A stretch of DNA of 64,000 bases from JABGPL01 sp964387885 (GTDB lineage: Bacteria; Electryoneota; AABM5-125-24; Hatepunaeales; Hatepunaeaceae), in assembly GCA_964387885.1 (NCBI GenBank), contig CAYLYZ010000015.1, forward strand, positions 7,514 to 71,513, read 5' to 3'. Below are positions 15,000 through 24,140 of the stretch, piece by piece. Each line of letters begins with the position of its first letter. The first letter of the stretch is position 1. The position numbers were made by a program, and so were the translations under genes. The notes below the pieces were generated by a model. That model made no database searches. It was not told the origin of the DNA and saw only the letters and a program-made list of their open reading frames with translations.

Positions 15000-16306
15000 G
15001 GTTTGCGCTTCCGGTCCGGCCACCATTTTTTTAACCTTTCTCTAATTGCTTTTTCCGCCCCTCGATCCGAAGGATGATAATACACCCTGTCCTCAAGCCC
15101 TTCCGGCATGTGGTTCTGAGCCCCTCTGGCTTCAGGGAAATCGTGGTCGTATTTATAATCCTGTCCGTAGCCCTCAGCTTTCATAAGTCCAGTAACAGCG
15201 TTGCGTAGGTGCAGGGGAACAGGACGTTCCGGATCCGCTTTTACATCTTCTAATGCTGCAAGGAGAGCCATGTAGGAGGCATTACTCTTGGGTGACGATG
15301 CCAGGTACATTGCAGTCTGAGCGAGGATGAGTTGTGACTCGGGCATGCCTACGAATTGCACTGCATCAACACATGCCTGAGCGAGGACAAGTGCTGTTGG
15401 ATTAGCGTTTCCGATGTCCTCGCTGGCGAGGATTACCATCCGACGCGCGATAAATTTCGGATCCTCCCCCGCATCAATCATTCGGGCTAACCAGTACATC
15501 ACACCCTCAGGATCGCTCCCACGTAGACTTTTTATAAACGCTGATGCAACATCAAAATGATAATCACCTTTCTTGTCATACTTACCGGGTCGAGCTTGCA
15601 GGGCTTTTTCAATAAGCGAGATACCGATCTTGATCGGTGTTGTTTTTCCTGCAGAGAGAGACAGTTCAAGGGCAAGTTCAAGTCCGTTCAGCGCAGTTCT
15701 TCCATCCCCGCCACAATGTTTGATAAGGGCTTCACGGGCCTTCTTTTCTAATTTGACATTATGCAGCTTTAAAAACTCATCTTTCCGGAGGGCACCATTT
15801 ATCAAGGTCTCAATATCCTCAGGAGCCAGACGTTGAAACCGGAACACTTTACACCTGGAGAGTAGAGCACTAATGACCTCAAACGACGGATTTTCAGTGG
15901 TGGCACCTATTAGAGTTATGGTTCCGTCTTCAACCGCGTGTAGTAATGCATCCTGCTGAGCTTTGTTGAAACGGTGGATTTCATCAATGAAAAGGATTGT
16001 CTTTTGCCCGATGTTAAGAGCATTTTTTGCACTGCTTATAACTTTTCTAACCTCAGCAACCCCTGAAGAAACTGCGGATAAAGGCACCAAATAACCTCCG
16101 GTTCTCGCGGATATAATTCCTGCAAGTGTCGTTTTACCTGTTCCCGGTTCACCCCAGAATATCATTGACATCAATCGGTCACGTTCAATCAGCCGACGTA
16201 ATATTCCATCTTTCCCGAGAAGGTGCTTTTGCCCGACGAATCCGTCCAGATCTTTTGGTCGCATTCGCTCAGCTAAAGGAGTTATTGAATTAACTTCCGG
16301 TTCCAT
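14996..16306 (-). CDS. rarA: Replication-associated recombination ATPase RarA (MgsA)
   Basis: RarA is a clamp-loader-like AAA+ ATPase acting at stalled replication forks. The 436-residue protein begins PLAERMRPKDLDGFVGQKHL. It has Walker A GEPGTGKTT, Walker B TILFIDEIHRF, sensor 1 GATTENPSFEV with the arginine-finger segment LLSRCKVFRF, and a complete C-terminal tetramerisation domain (DPEGVMYWLARMIDAGEDPKFIARR, then GYKYDHDFPEA-like GQDYKYDHDFP). Length is normal. The last residues, WWPDRKRKP, run straight into a palindromic repeat that supplies the TAG stop, so the very end may have been trimmed or replaced. Confidence 0.96.
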   Translation of the reverse strand: MEPEVNSITPLAERMRPKDLDGFVGQKHLLGKDGILRRLIERDRLMSMIFWGEPGTGKTTLAGIISARTGGYLVPLSAVSSGVAEVRKVISSAKNALNIGQKTILFIDEIHRFNKAQQDALLHAVEDGTITLIGATTENPSFEVISALLSRCKVFRFQRLAPEDIETLINGALRKDEFLKLHNVKLEKKAREALIKHCGGDGRTALNGLELALELSLSAGKTTPIKIGISLIEKALQARPGKYDKKGDYHFDVASAFIKSLRGSDPEGVMYWLARMIDAGEDPKFIARRMVILASEDIGNANPTALVLAQACVDAVQFVGMPESQLILAQTAMYLASSPKSNASYMALLAALEDVKADPERPVPLHLRNAVTGLMKAEGYGQDYKYDHDFPEARGAQNHMPEGLEDRVYYHPSDRGAEKAIRERLKKWWPDRKRKP

Positions 16307-16426
16307 AGGCTCTTAATTGTTTTAATCTGTATTAGTAATAAGATATTCAACTTTTTTTGGGTTTTATGGTGTTGGAGTACAAAAAGAGTATTGTGAAAAA
16401 AAAAACAGAAACTACATTTTATAGTG

Positions 16427-16454
16427 TTGACATTTGCAAAAGAATGTGTATTTT
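16427..16454 (+). promoter_or_regulatory. Promoter candidate of the MerR gene
   Basis: TTGACA at 16427-16432 and TATTTT at 16449-16454 with a 16-base spacer. There is no long MerR-type 19-base spacer, so this promoter is probably not activated by twisting. Confidence 0.5.
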
Positions 16455-16483
16455 TTAATAAAGGATCGAGACAGAACAAATAA

Positions 16484-16960
16484 GTGGACAAGAAAATGGA
16501 TACCTCTCAACTTGATCGAGTTCCGACTATCGCCATTGGTGTGGCAGCTAAGCTTCTTGATGTAAGCGTATCTTCAATCAGGCAGTATGAATCGGTTGGA
16601 TTGATACTTCTACATCACGAACCGAATGGCCGGAGACTATTAGCACCGGCAGATATCGAAAGGTTGGAATTACTTAAAAATAAGATTACACAGAATGGTT
16701 TTAATTTTGAAGGATTGAGAAGAATATTAGCATTAGTTCCGTGTTGGGAGATAAAATCTTGTACTGAAGAAGAACGTTCTCGATGTCCTGGATTTCAGGA
16801 CTCGCGCAATCCATGCTGGTTAGTGTCGAATAATATTTGTCACGAAAAGGGTTTGACATGTCGAGAGTGTGTTGTTTATTGGGAAGCACCTAAATTCATC
16901 GAAAACATGAAAGGCTTCTTAAAGGAAACAAGGTATTCGGTAGAAGAGGACACTCATTAG
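16484..16960 (+). CDS. MerR-family regulator with cysteine-rich (two-CW-like) C-terminus
   Basis: The protein has 158 residues from GTG 16484, or 154 from ATG 16496; neither has a strong ribosome site. Residues about 15-80 form a MerR DNA-binding domain (IGVAAKLLDVSVSSIRQYESVGLI, then GRRLLAPADIERLELLKNKI). The C-terminus holds CWEIKSC, RCPGF, PCWLVSNNIC and a CREC ending. This spacing resembles the two-CW cysteine motif seen attached to various bacterial sensors. It could bind a metal or iron-sulfur centre and serve as a redox or metal sensor, but that is inference. It is divergent from rarA and convergent with the DMT transporter. Confidence 0.75.
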   Translation: MDKKMDTSQLDRVPTIAIGVAAKLLDVSVSSIRQYESVGLILLHHEPNGRRLLAPADIERLELLKNKITQNGFNFEGLRRILALVPCWEIKSCTEEERSRCPGFQDSRNPCWLVSNNICHEKGLTCRECVVYWEAPKFIENMKGFLKETRYSVEEDTH

Positions 16961-17008
16961 GAATAGGGATATTCAGACTGTTTGATTTTTTGAGACTTGA
17001 ACAATGAA

Positions 17009-17920
17009 TTATTCGGTACGAATTTTGTCTTTGATGAAAAAACTGGACCAAATCATCGAAGATAAAATTAAAGATGCGCCGATTAATCCTCGTGTTGTCC
17101 AGGTATCTCCAAGAAGCAGATAGGCAAATATCGATGCAAAAACCGGTTCAAGAGTAAATATTAATGACGCATGACCGGCTGTTGTCTCCGGTTGATATCT
17201 CGACTGGAGATAAACTGCACCAATGCTCCCAAAGATTGCAGTATAGCCAACCCCTAACCAACCATTTGAACTAATTTGTAACGGTGCTCCTTCAATAAGA
17301 CTCCAAACAAGCGCTCCACCTCCAACCATTAACATTTGAATATAGGTCAATCCCCAGGAATCATCCACTCGCGAAGCCGCAAATTCAAGCGATACCATCT
17401 GACACGAAAATGCAAATGCGCAGGCTATGGTCAGCCAGTCTCCGAAATTCAAGCCTCCGGATTCAGGGTTGGATAGAAAATAGACTCCCAAAAGAGCGAC
17501 AGGAACACCGGCGAGAGCGATGAGAGATGTCCGGCTGGTTCGTAGAATATGCGCCAGAAATGGTGTTATTATTACGAGAAGTGAAGTGAAAAATCCGGAT
17601 CTTGATGCCGTAGTGTATTTCAATCCGACAACTTGCAAAGCAAATCCGAGGAACATAAACAACCCAACCCAGGCTCCAACTTTCCAGACTTTTTTATCAG
17701 GGAAACCGGAAACGTTTCTATCTTGAATCGATGCCCGGCGTAGTGTGGAAAGAAAAGGAGTTAGAATAACTAAAGCGACCAGAAACCTCAATGCAAGGAA
17801 ATGCATGGGATTTGTAATTTCCAGCGCTTGTTTTGTGGCAGGGAAAGTTCCGCCCCAGAGAACTGACAGCAGAACGAGCATTGCGATTGTTAAGGAGAAG
17901 CTGGTGGGTTTTCTGGGCAT
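17009..17920 (-). CDS. DMT-superfamily (EamA) transporter
   Basis: The 303-residue membrane protein has ten predicted helices in two EamA repeats. The first contains LSVLWGGTFPATKQALEITNPMHFLALRF, the family's typical first helix pair. The second contains LGVGYTAIFGSIGAVYLQSRYQPETTAGHASLIFTLEPVFASIFAYLLLGD, with the conserved LEP-F motif near the end. Such proteins export amino acids, nucleotides or other small metabolites; the substrate is not predictable here. It stands alone, reading toward the MerR gene. Confidence 0.9.
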   Translation of the reverse strand: MPRKPTSFSLTIAMLVLLSVLWGGTFPATKQALEITNPMHFLALRFLVALVILTPFLSTLRRASIQDRNVSGFPDKKVWKVGAWVGLFMFLGFALQVVGLKYTTASRSGFFTSLLVIITPFLAHILRTSRTSLIALAGVPVALLGVYFLSNPESGGLNFGDWLTIACAFAFSCQMVSLEFAASRVDDSWGLTYIQMLMVGGGALVWSLIEGAPLQISSNGWLGVGYTAIFGSIGAVYLQSRYQPETTAGHASLIFTLEPVFASIFAYLLLGDTWTTRGLIGASLILSSMIWSSFFIKDKIRTE

Positions 17921-18100
17921 TGAGATTAAGAATAACCGGTTAAATGCAGAATTAGGTACAGTAACGCATCCGTCTCTGCGGACTCTCGTTGGTTAGGATT
18001 CCATTCGTCATATTCGTAGGGATGGACGCTTAAGCCATTGGAATTTGCAGGTTGTGAAACCAACTCTAACTACAATTTGAAAGGAGAGCCGCTTATCCTG

Positions 18101-20233
18101 CTAATTAAACTTCTGTTCATCCTTCGGAACAAACCACTCATTCAACAAATATCCCGGACGGAATGGATACCAGCGAACACTTTTGAATCGTTTGTCATAG
18201 GCCGGTTTTCGCATTGAGCTGAACAGAAATGTGTAGGGTTGCTCATCATGCAGTATTTGTTGAAATCGCTTGTACATCGCTACGCGTTTTTCTTGATCAA
18301 ATTCAGTTCGAGCGGCATCAATCAGCGAATCGGCTTCAGCATTTTTAAACTCGACATGATTTGAACCGCGACCTGTTGCTGATTGCGAATGCCAGACCTG
18401 CTTCGGATCACCTTTCATCCCAAACACCCAGCCAAGGTAGCAGGCATCGAAACTATGATTACGGATATGGTTGTTGATAAAAACAGACCACTCAAGCCTT
18501 CGAATTTTCATCTCAATTCCGATCATGAATAGGTCCTCTCGCAATATTGAAGCGAGTTGCTCAGCAGTAGGACTACCAGATGGGATAAGCAGCTCAAATT
18601 TAAACTCAAGAGTGTCTTTTTCGAGAATGCCATCATCGTCAATATCCGCCCAACCGGCTTTTGTTAACAGATCAATTGCCTTTTCCGGATTATATTTCCA
18701 CGGAACGATAGTTGAGTCATAATCAGCACCATACCGATAGAAATTTCCGGTTACGATTTCTGCAAATCCAAACAACAGCTTTTCAGCGATGTCCTTTCGT
18801 CTGACCATGTGAGTCATAGCCATGCGCACGTCTCTATCCCTGAAGATTGGATGTTCATTGCGCCAACCAAGATAGCTGTAACTTGGGACAAGAAATGTGC
18901 TCTTTATGAAACTGTTAAGAAATTTTTCTCGATTTGTCATTGTAAGGTACTGAATCGTCTGGAGATTCTCCATGAAGTCGATCTCACCGTTCTTTAACGC
19001 CACGAGCGATGCCGTTTGATCGGTCAGAATCCGCCATACAATTTTATCAATATAAGCATGGCCATCTCCGCGCCAGTAATTCTCATTTCGCTTCAGGACA
19101 ACCTCTTGACCGGTCGTCCAGTGATCAAACTGATAGGGACCGCTTCCAATTGTCGGTGCCCTGTTTTGCGGGTGAAGGTTGAACTCTTCACCTACTTTTT
19201 TAATCTTCGTGTGCACATCCCTACAATACTCTGTTAGTTCCTTTCGACGTGGAAAGTCACCTTGTGTTGAAGTTGAGCTGATCTCATTGGCAATGTCAGT
19301 GACATATATTGCTTTGCTGACAGATGTAGAGGTTTGTGAAGCCCACCTCAGAGCAGAAGAACCTTCGGGATGTTTCTCAAGGAATCGGATGACCATTTCA
19401 TAACGGGATTGGGCATTTACTTTATCCCATTCGTGAAGCTCCTGTACCATATCTTCCCAATCAATCTCTCCGTCGGTGATGGAATTAAATGATTTCTTCA
19501 GCGAGAAAAGGGTGGTGGATTCAATGAGTTCATCGAATATCACATCAGTTTCCGATTCAAGCAGATCCGCAATTTTTTCATAAACAGAACCATAAACAAC
19601 CTGAAAGTAACTTATGTTATCCAGCAATCCCTCGGCATCAAAGATATGCTTTGGCATAACTCTGAACCCACCGAGGAAATCTGTGTGAAGGAAATACGCC
19701 TTTGAGCAATACATTTCGAGAGTAAAATCATCAATCAGGTTCAAGCTGTCAAGTTCGGCATAATATGGTTTAGTTGGCAAGTCATCAACATACGGATTCA
19801 TTATTGCCTTTAGTGAAAATACAGCATCCCGCATTGTCAATGGATTACCATCATGCCATTTTATATTTTTACGCAGTTTCCACTTATACTTGAGGTGATC
19901 TTCAGAGGCTTCCGGTAGTTCTTCAACGAGAAGAGGTTCATCTCCCCAGGGTGGTTTACGTTCGGTACGCAGAAAACTCTCATAAATGTATCCACTATAT
20001 ATGTTGGTCGCACTTGCGGACGTTGAAATATAGGGATTCAGGTTTTCCGGTTCACTGAGTAAGTTTAGAACGAGCCAGTCTCCGGTAGTAGGTTCGCCCT
20101 CGTAAAGGTTGTTATTTTCCTCCGGGGAGTCACCCTGTACAAACGCCCCCGAACCACCTATCTGACATCCATTTATCGTCAGAATGAATACGAAAGAAAC
20201 TATAAGTACCTGCCTGAGTTGGAAGCCTGTCAT
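18101..20233 (-). CDS. Extracellular solute-binding lipoprotein, family 5 (peptide/nickel type)
   Basis: The 710-residue lipoprotein has a lipobox TINGC after a signal peptide. The family 5 signature is clear: WKLRKNIKWHDGNPLTMRDAVFSLKAI near 130-160, then GSGPYQFDHWTTGQEVVLKRNENYW, IDKIVWRILTDQTASLVALKNGEIDFM and the late EWFVP end. An insertion of about 130 residues between the first two motifs makes it longer than the usual 500-550. It is the last gene of the buk-iorA-SDR-lipoprotein-iorB cluster, eight bases after iorB, with no permease or ATPase genes nearby. It could bind peptides whose amino acids feed the ior pathway. Confidence 0.88.
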   Translation of the reverse strand: MTGFQLRQVLIVSFVFILTINGCQIGGSGAFVQGDSPEENNNLYEGEPTTGDWLVLNLLSEPENLNPYISTSASATNIYSGYIYESFLRTERKPPWGDEPLLVEELPEASEDHLKYKWKLRKNIKWHDGNPLTMRDAVFSLKAIMNPYVDDLPTKPYYAELDSLNLIDDFTLEMYCSKAYFLHTDFLGGFRVMPKHIFDAEGLLDNISYFQVVYGSVYEKIADLLESETDVIFDELIESTTLFSLKKSFNSITDGEIDWEDMVQELHEWDKVNAQSRYEMVIRFLEKHPEGSSALRWASQTSTSVSKAIYVTDIANEISSTSTQGDFPRRKELTEYCRDVHTKIKKVGEEFNLHPQNRAPTIGSGPYQFDHWTTGQEVVLKRNENYWRGDGHAYIDKIVWRILTDQTASLVALKNGEIDFMENLQTIQYLTMTNREKFLNSFIKSTFLVPSYSYLGWRNEHPIFRDRDVRMAMTHMVRRKDIAEKLLFGFAEIVTGNFYRYGADYDSTIVPWKYNPEKAIDLLTKAGWADIDDDGILEKDTLEFKFELLIPSGSPTAEQLASILREDLFMIGIEMKIRRLEWSVFINNHIRNHSFDACYLGWVFGMKGDPKQVWHSQSATGRGSNHVEFKNAEADSLIDAARTEFDQEKRVAMYKRFQQILHDEQPYTFLFSSMRKPAYDKRFKSVRWYPFRPGYLLNEWFVPKDEQKFN

Positions 20234-20241
20234 GGGATATC

Positions 20242-20838
20242 CTATGCGGTTACTTCTTCTCGAGTTAATTTCACGCCTGCTCGGAATCCAGCAATATTCT
20301 GATCCTCGGTACCGCGTGGCACTAATTTGCGGAGTGTCTTTTCCCAGATTTCCTGATCGATTGGCATTTCCTGTGAAATCGCACCAATAAGAATGGTGTT
20401 TACCAATTTGGGATTGCCAATTTTGTGGGCAATATTCAACGCATCGATTGAGAGAACACGTTTGGTCTGTTTACGTGCCTGACCAATGGGATCTTCCGGA
20501 TAATCGTATCCTTTTGTGAAAGCGATAGGAGGTACGATTTGCTGAGTATTAATAGCCAGTAAACCGGTTTCCGAAACCTGATGCGCCCACCTTAAACCTT
20601 CTGCAGCCTCAAATGCAAGTACTGCATCCGCTTGACCATCGGGAACGAGTGGAGAAAAGACTTTTTTGGCAAATCGAACGTGGGATGTAACTACACCACC
20701 TCGCTGAGACATACCGTGCACTTCAGATTTTTTTGCATCAAAACCAGCAGCAATTGCAGCCTCAGATAAGAGCTCGGATGCAAGGATGACACCTTGACCC
20801 CCGACGCCCACAATTAGTATGTTATATGTTTTTTCCAT
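20242..20838 (-). CDS. iorB: Indolepyruvate:ferredoxin oxidoreductase, beta subunit
   Basis: The 198-residue protein opens NILIVGVGGQGVILASELLSEAAIAAG and continues SEVHGMSQRGGVVTSHVRF, the hallmark of the gamma-type domain of 2-oxoacid:ferredoxin oxidoreductases. IorB with IorA oxidatively decarboxylates aryl pyruvates from Trp, Phe and Tyr to acyl-CoA, reducing ferredoxin. Unusually, iorB is separated from iorA by an SDR gene and a lipoprotein gene, although all lie on the same strand with short gaps. It begins two bases after the LruC lipoprotein stop. Confidence 0.95.
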   Translation of the reverse strand: MEKTYNILIVGVGGQGVILASELLSEAAIAAGFDAKKSEVHGMSQRGGVVTSHVRFAKKVFSPLVPDGQADAVLAFEAAEGLRWAHQVSETGLLAINTQQIVPPIAFTKGYDYPEDPIGQARKQTKRVLSIDALNIAHKIGNPKLVNTILIGAISQEMPIDQEIWEKTLRKLVPRGTEDQNIAGFRAGVKLTREEVTA

Positions 20839-20840
20839 GT

Positions 20841-23219
20841 TTATCTTCCTGACCAGATATGATCTGTGTTTATGTTTGTGTTAAACCACCCCTTGCTTGT
20901 ATTACCGTTACTTTCAGCCCAATTGCCAAAATCGGTGTACGCCTGGTTAATTGCGGAGCCTTCGTTAGTTTGTTGCCATACAACAGGTATAACTAAAGCC
21001 CAGGGAAGGTTGTATTGAGATTTATAAAAAAATCCTGATTCGGTAGAAGATTTATCTTCTTCTGTTCCGAACAGGTTAAGGTCTGCTAAACTTGTTGGAG
21101 GATAGTCCGCCAGATGAACTTCGTGACTGCGCTGTCCATCAATTATAATGAATGGATTGTAAGGAGCTGAACCAAGGTCAGTAAATGAGACCGGCATCTC
21201 AAATTGAACAGTAACGTTTATTCGCTCAGGGGATACCTCAGGGCTTCCGGGCTCGGTGTTGATCAGACTAAATCCACCAGCAGGTGAGGCAAAGCTCAGA
21301 ACATCATCAAAGACGATAATCACCGTGTTTTCTTGACCAGCTTCAACACCGGTTCCCGTTAGAGTAATGTAGTTACCTGAAATATTTGATCCTGAGACCG
21401 ACAGAATGTTATTCGACGTGATAGGCATCATAAAACCAAAGCCGTTGTTCTTGTCAGATCCCGCTGCCTGAACTGAGAAGCTGCTCGATATTGAGGTTAC
21501 AAATCCCTCTGAATTAAGGATTTGTTTGAAATTGCTATTTACAACCATATCGTTAAAATCATAGTCACCAATCCCGGGCCAATCATCTTCAAATGCAAGT
21601 GCAAAATTCTGCGACCATGATGGAAAATAACTACCAAAACAACTGTTGATGTCATTCGGCCAGTGATCGATTACATCGGGCACTCCATCGGTGTCAATAT
21701 CTGTTAATTGAGCAATGGACTCAAGCGAGGGAATGTCATGCATATCTATAGCATCTTCAGGTGAAACTGTGATTGCCATAATCACGTCGTTAAAATCGTG
21801 ATCATTTTCCTGGTCGCGCCTTTCATCTTCTATTCCGAGAATTAATCTTTCCGATCCTTCTTCGAAAAACAGCATACAATGACGTTTCAGGTTTCCATTA
21901 GTTTCCGGATTCAAATTACTGTTTGAATAGAACAAATCATCACCGTTCGTGATCGCATTATTTTGCCATCCTTGACTCAGGAGAAACCAGCCAACAGTGG
22001 TGTTTTCATCAAATCTACCTATGTGAACTTTGTCTCCCGGATGCAATCCAGATCCATTTTCCTCACGTGAGGGATTTGGAAAGATTATTTTTAATTCACC
22101 AAGATCTCGTGGATTCTGAGGGATTTCGGAACCTGAATAAGAATAGAATCCGAATGGACTGTGATTCAGGCTGCCATTGTGCACAAAACTAATCCACAGG
22201 TCAGCTTCGGCGGATAACAGGATTGTAGAGTGTTGACGAACAAAATCGGGATAGGTATCTTCAATGTTCACTCCCTCAGGGAAGTTCGAAGAAAGTCTGT
22301 TAAACCTCAAATCAATACGCTCTGAAGTGTCATCGAGGTAGTCCGGAACTCCATTTGAATCCCAATTCCCAAGATATCTGAACCGACCCTTAGGTTCTAC
22401 AATTAATTCGATTTCCGCGAATCCGTTTGTGGTATAGGTCAGATTTCCCTGTATTGCAGTTGCTTCGGCAACTATTTCTTCCTTTCGAGGTGGATCCCAA
22501 TAAAGAAATGCTAATTCTTCTCCGGCTCTGAATCCATCTACATCCTCGGATGTGAAATCGTCTCCCCATACAGCCATTCCATAGGGTGGATCTCCGCTAA
22601 TCATTTCAACACCGGCAATCAAACCATCAGGAGTTATACAGGCCAGTTCTGCCTCATCAACAATTTCAATACCGGTGATATCGTTGATAATAATTGACAT
22701 ATTTGCACCAGTGTTCCGAGGTTCTTCAAAGTGGGATGCATCAATTCGATTATTCCGATTTCGCTTTCCCGAAGAAATCAGATTTATTTGAGGACCGACA
22801 CTGAAAACATGTTGCAGATTCTCTGCTACATCCAACTCTGCATAATTCCTGGTACCGATCATATCAGTTCTGATGTATAGCTTTTCAACTATAGAACTGA
22901 TCTTGAGTTCTGCATTATACCTTCCTCCGGGATTGGTATATCCATCTCCAATAAGACCTAAGTTTCCAGTCGCAGGGAATGGTCTATCAGAAACCTGCAC
23001 GCGAATATTCCGTTTAGGACTTCCGTCCAAATTCTGAACATCAACCTTGATGCTAACTTCTTGTAGGGTGCTGAATGAAAAATCATCAGCAATTTCCAGT
23101 TCGGTTAACGGTGGCTGATCAATTTCTCTCGGTTCTGTAGGATTTTCTTTGCATGAAGCAACAACAAAAATTAGAAACCCGCAGACCATTGTTGACAATA
23201 TCAGTTTTAGATTCTTCAT
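20841..23219 (-). CDS. LruC-domain lipoprotein with an N-terminal copy of the NMSI module
   Basis: The 792-residue lipoprotein has lipobox VVASC. After a beta-domain region there is a module GANMSIIINDITGIEIVDEA, ACITPDGLIAG, GMAVWGDDFTSEDVDGFRAG, LAFLYWDP (residues about 160-260) matching the repeated module of the giant protein at 47659. The C-terminal half has the paired acidic motifs of DUF4114/LruC domains (NDHDFNDVIMAI near 460 and GDYDFNDMVVNSNFKQ near 555) and a DTDGVPDVIDHWPND calcium-binding-type loop between them. It is probably an outer-membrane-anchored surface protein. Its place inside an ior operon is odd. Confidence 0.8.
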   Translation of the reverse strand: MKNLKLILSTMVCGFLIFVVASCKENPTEPREIDQPPLTELEIADDFSFSTLQEVSIKVDVQNLDGSPKRNIRVQVSDRPFPATGNLGLIGDGYTNPGGRYNAELKISSIVEKLYIRTDMIGTRNYAELDVAENLQHVFSVGPQINLISSGKRNRNNRIDASHFEEPRNTGANMSIIINDITGIEIVDEAELACITPDGLIAGVEMISGDPPYGMAVWGDDFTSEDVDGFRAGEELAFLYWDPPRKEEIVAEATAIQGNLTYTTNGFAEIELIVEPKGRFRYLGNWDSNGVPDYLDDTSERIDLRFNRLSSNFPEGVNIEDTYPDFVRQHSTILLSAEADLWISFVHNGSLNHSPFGFYSYSGSEIPQNPRDLGELKIIFPNPSREENGSGLHPGDKVHIGRFDENTTVGWFLLSQGWQNNAITNGDDLFYSNSNLNPETNGNLKRHCMLFFEEGSERLILGIEDERRDQENDHDFNDVIMAITVSPEDAIDMHDIPSLESIAQLTDIDTDGVPDVIDHWPNDINSCFGSYFPSWSQNFALAFEDDWPGIGDYDFNDMVVNSNFKQILNSEGFVTSISSSFSVQAAGSDKNNGFGFMMPITSNNILSVSGSNISGNYITLTGTGVEAGQENTVIIVFDDVLSFASPAGGFSLINTEPGSPEVSPERINVTVQFEMPVSFTDLGSAPYNPFIIIDGQRSHEVHLADYPPTSLADLNLFGTEEDKSSTESGFFYKSQYNLPWALVIPVVWQQTNEGSAINQAYTDFGNWAESNGNTSKGWFNTNINTDHIWSGR

Positions 23220-23253
23220 TTCTGGTACCCAGTAATTATATTGAGCAGGCTTT

Positions 23254-24054
23254 TCAGGGGATTCTCTTTTTCATGACTGAGCCGGTTAAATTGGTAATCA
23301 ATTCTCTTGGTAAGAATTTTAGTGCCCTAACTGTAGCTCTATTAAAACCACCGGAGATAACCATTCTCTTGCCCTGCAACATCCCATCATACCCAATCTT
23401 CGCAACTGGATATGCGTCGAGGGCTCCGGGACGTTCCCGGTTGGTTTTCTTATAGCCTGCAACTCTCCCAAAACCGGTTCGAGTCGGTCCGGGTGACAAA
23501 CAGGTGACAGTTATTCCGCTTCCATCGAGTTCACCGGCAAGTGCGTCGGAGAAGTTATTCACAAATGCTTTTGAGGCTGAATAAGCTGCAAAATAGGGTG
23601 CCGGGACAAATCCAGCTACTGAACCAACATTCATAATCCAACCCAAACCCTTACGGATCATTTCAGGGATAAAGAGACTCGTCAGACGAGTAAGACTTAT
23701 GATGTTCAAGTTAAGCATTTCATTTACAACATCCGGATCAGCATCCTTGAAATCACCGATCATACCAAAACCGGCATTATTTATCAGAGCATTTATTGAG
23801 GGCTTGAACTCATGAACCTTTGTGAATAACTCTTCTGGAGTCTCGATCTTACTTAGGTCACACGGGATAACAAATGCTTCAATACCATGTTTTTCGTTAA
23901 GTTCATCTGCTCGATTCCTTAAAATCTCCTCTCGACGAGCCGTCAGGATCAGATCCCAGCCATCAGCTGCCATGATACCGGCAAGCTCATATCCTATACC
24001 TTCAGATGCGCCGGTTATCAGAGCTGTTTTATTTTGGTGCGGTTTTGAATTCAT
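23254..24054 (-). CDS. Short-chain dehydrogenase/reductase
   Basis: The 266-residue SDR has the NADP-binding TGASEGIGYELA near residue 14, NNAGFG near 92, the catalytic Ser in MNVGSVAGFVPAP and the YxxxK pair in YSASKAFV, then LSPGPTRTGF. It resembles DltE/YqjQ-like classical SDRs of 260-270 residues acting on lipid or small carbonyl substrates. It lies between iorA and the LruC lipoprotein with gaps of 86 and 34 bp. Confidence 0.92.
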   Translation of the reverse strand: MNSKPHQNKTALITGASEGIGYELAGIMAADGWDLILTARREEILRNRADELNEKHGIEAFVIPCDLSKIETPEELFTKVHEFKPSINALINNAGFGMIGDFKDADPDVVNEMLNLNIISLTRLTSLFIPEMIRKGLGWIMNVGSVAGFVPAPYFAAYSASKAFVNNFSDALAGELDGSGITVTCLSPGPTRTGFGRVAGYKKTNRERPGALDAYPVAKIGYDGMLQGKRMVISGGFNRATVRALKFLPRELITNLTGSVMKKRIP

Positions 24055-24140
24055 TTTACTGATTTTTTTTAAGTTACCGGATACAATCTATCCGTCTAAT
24101 GCCACTAACATGCGAGATGTACCGACCTTTAATTACGATA

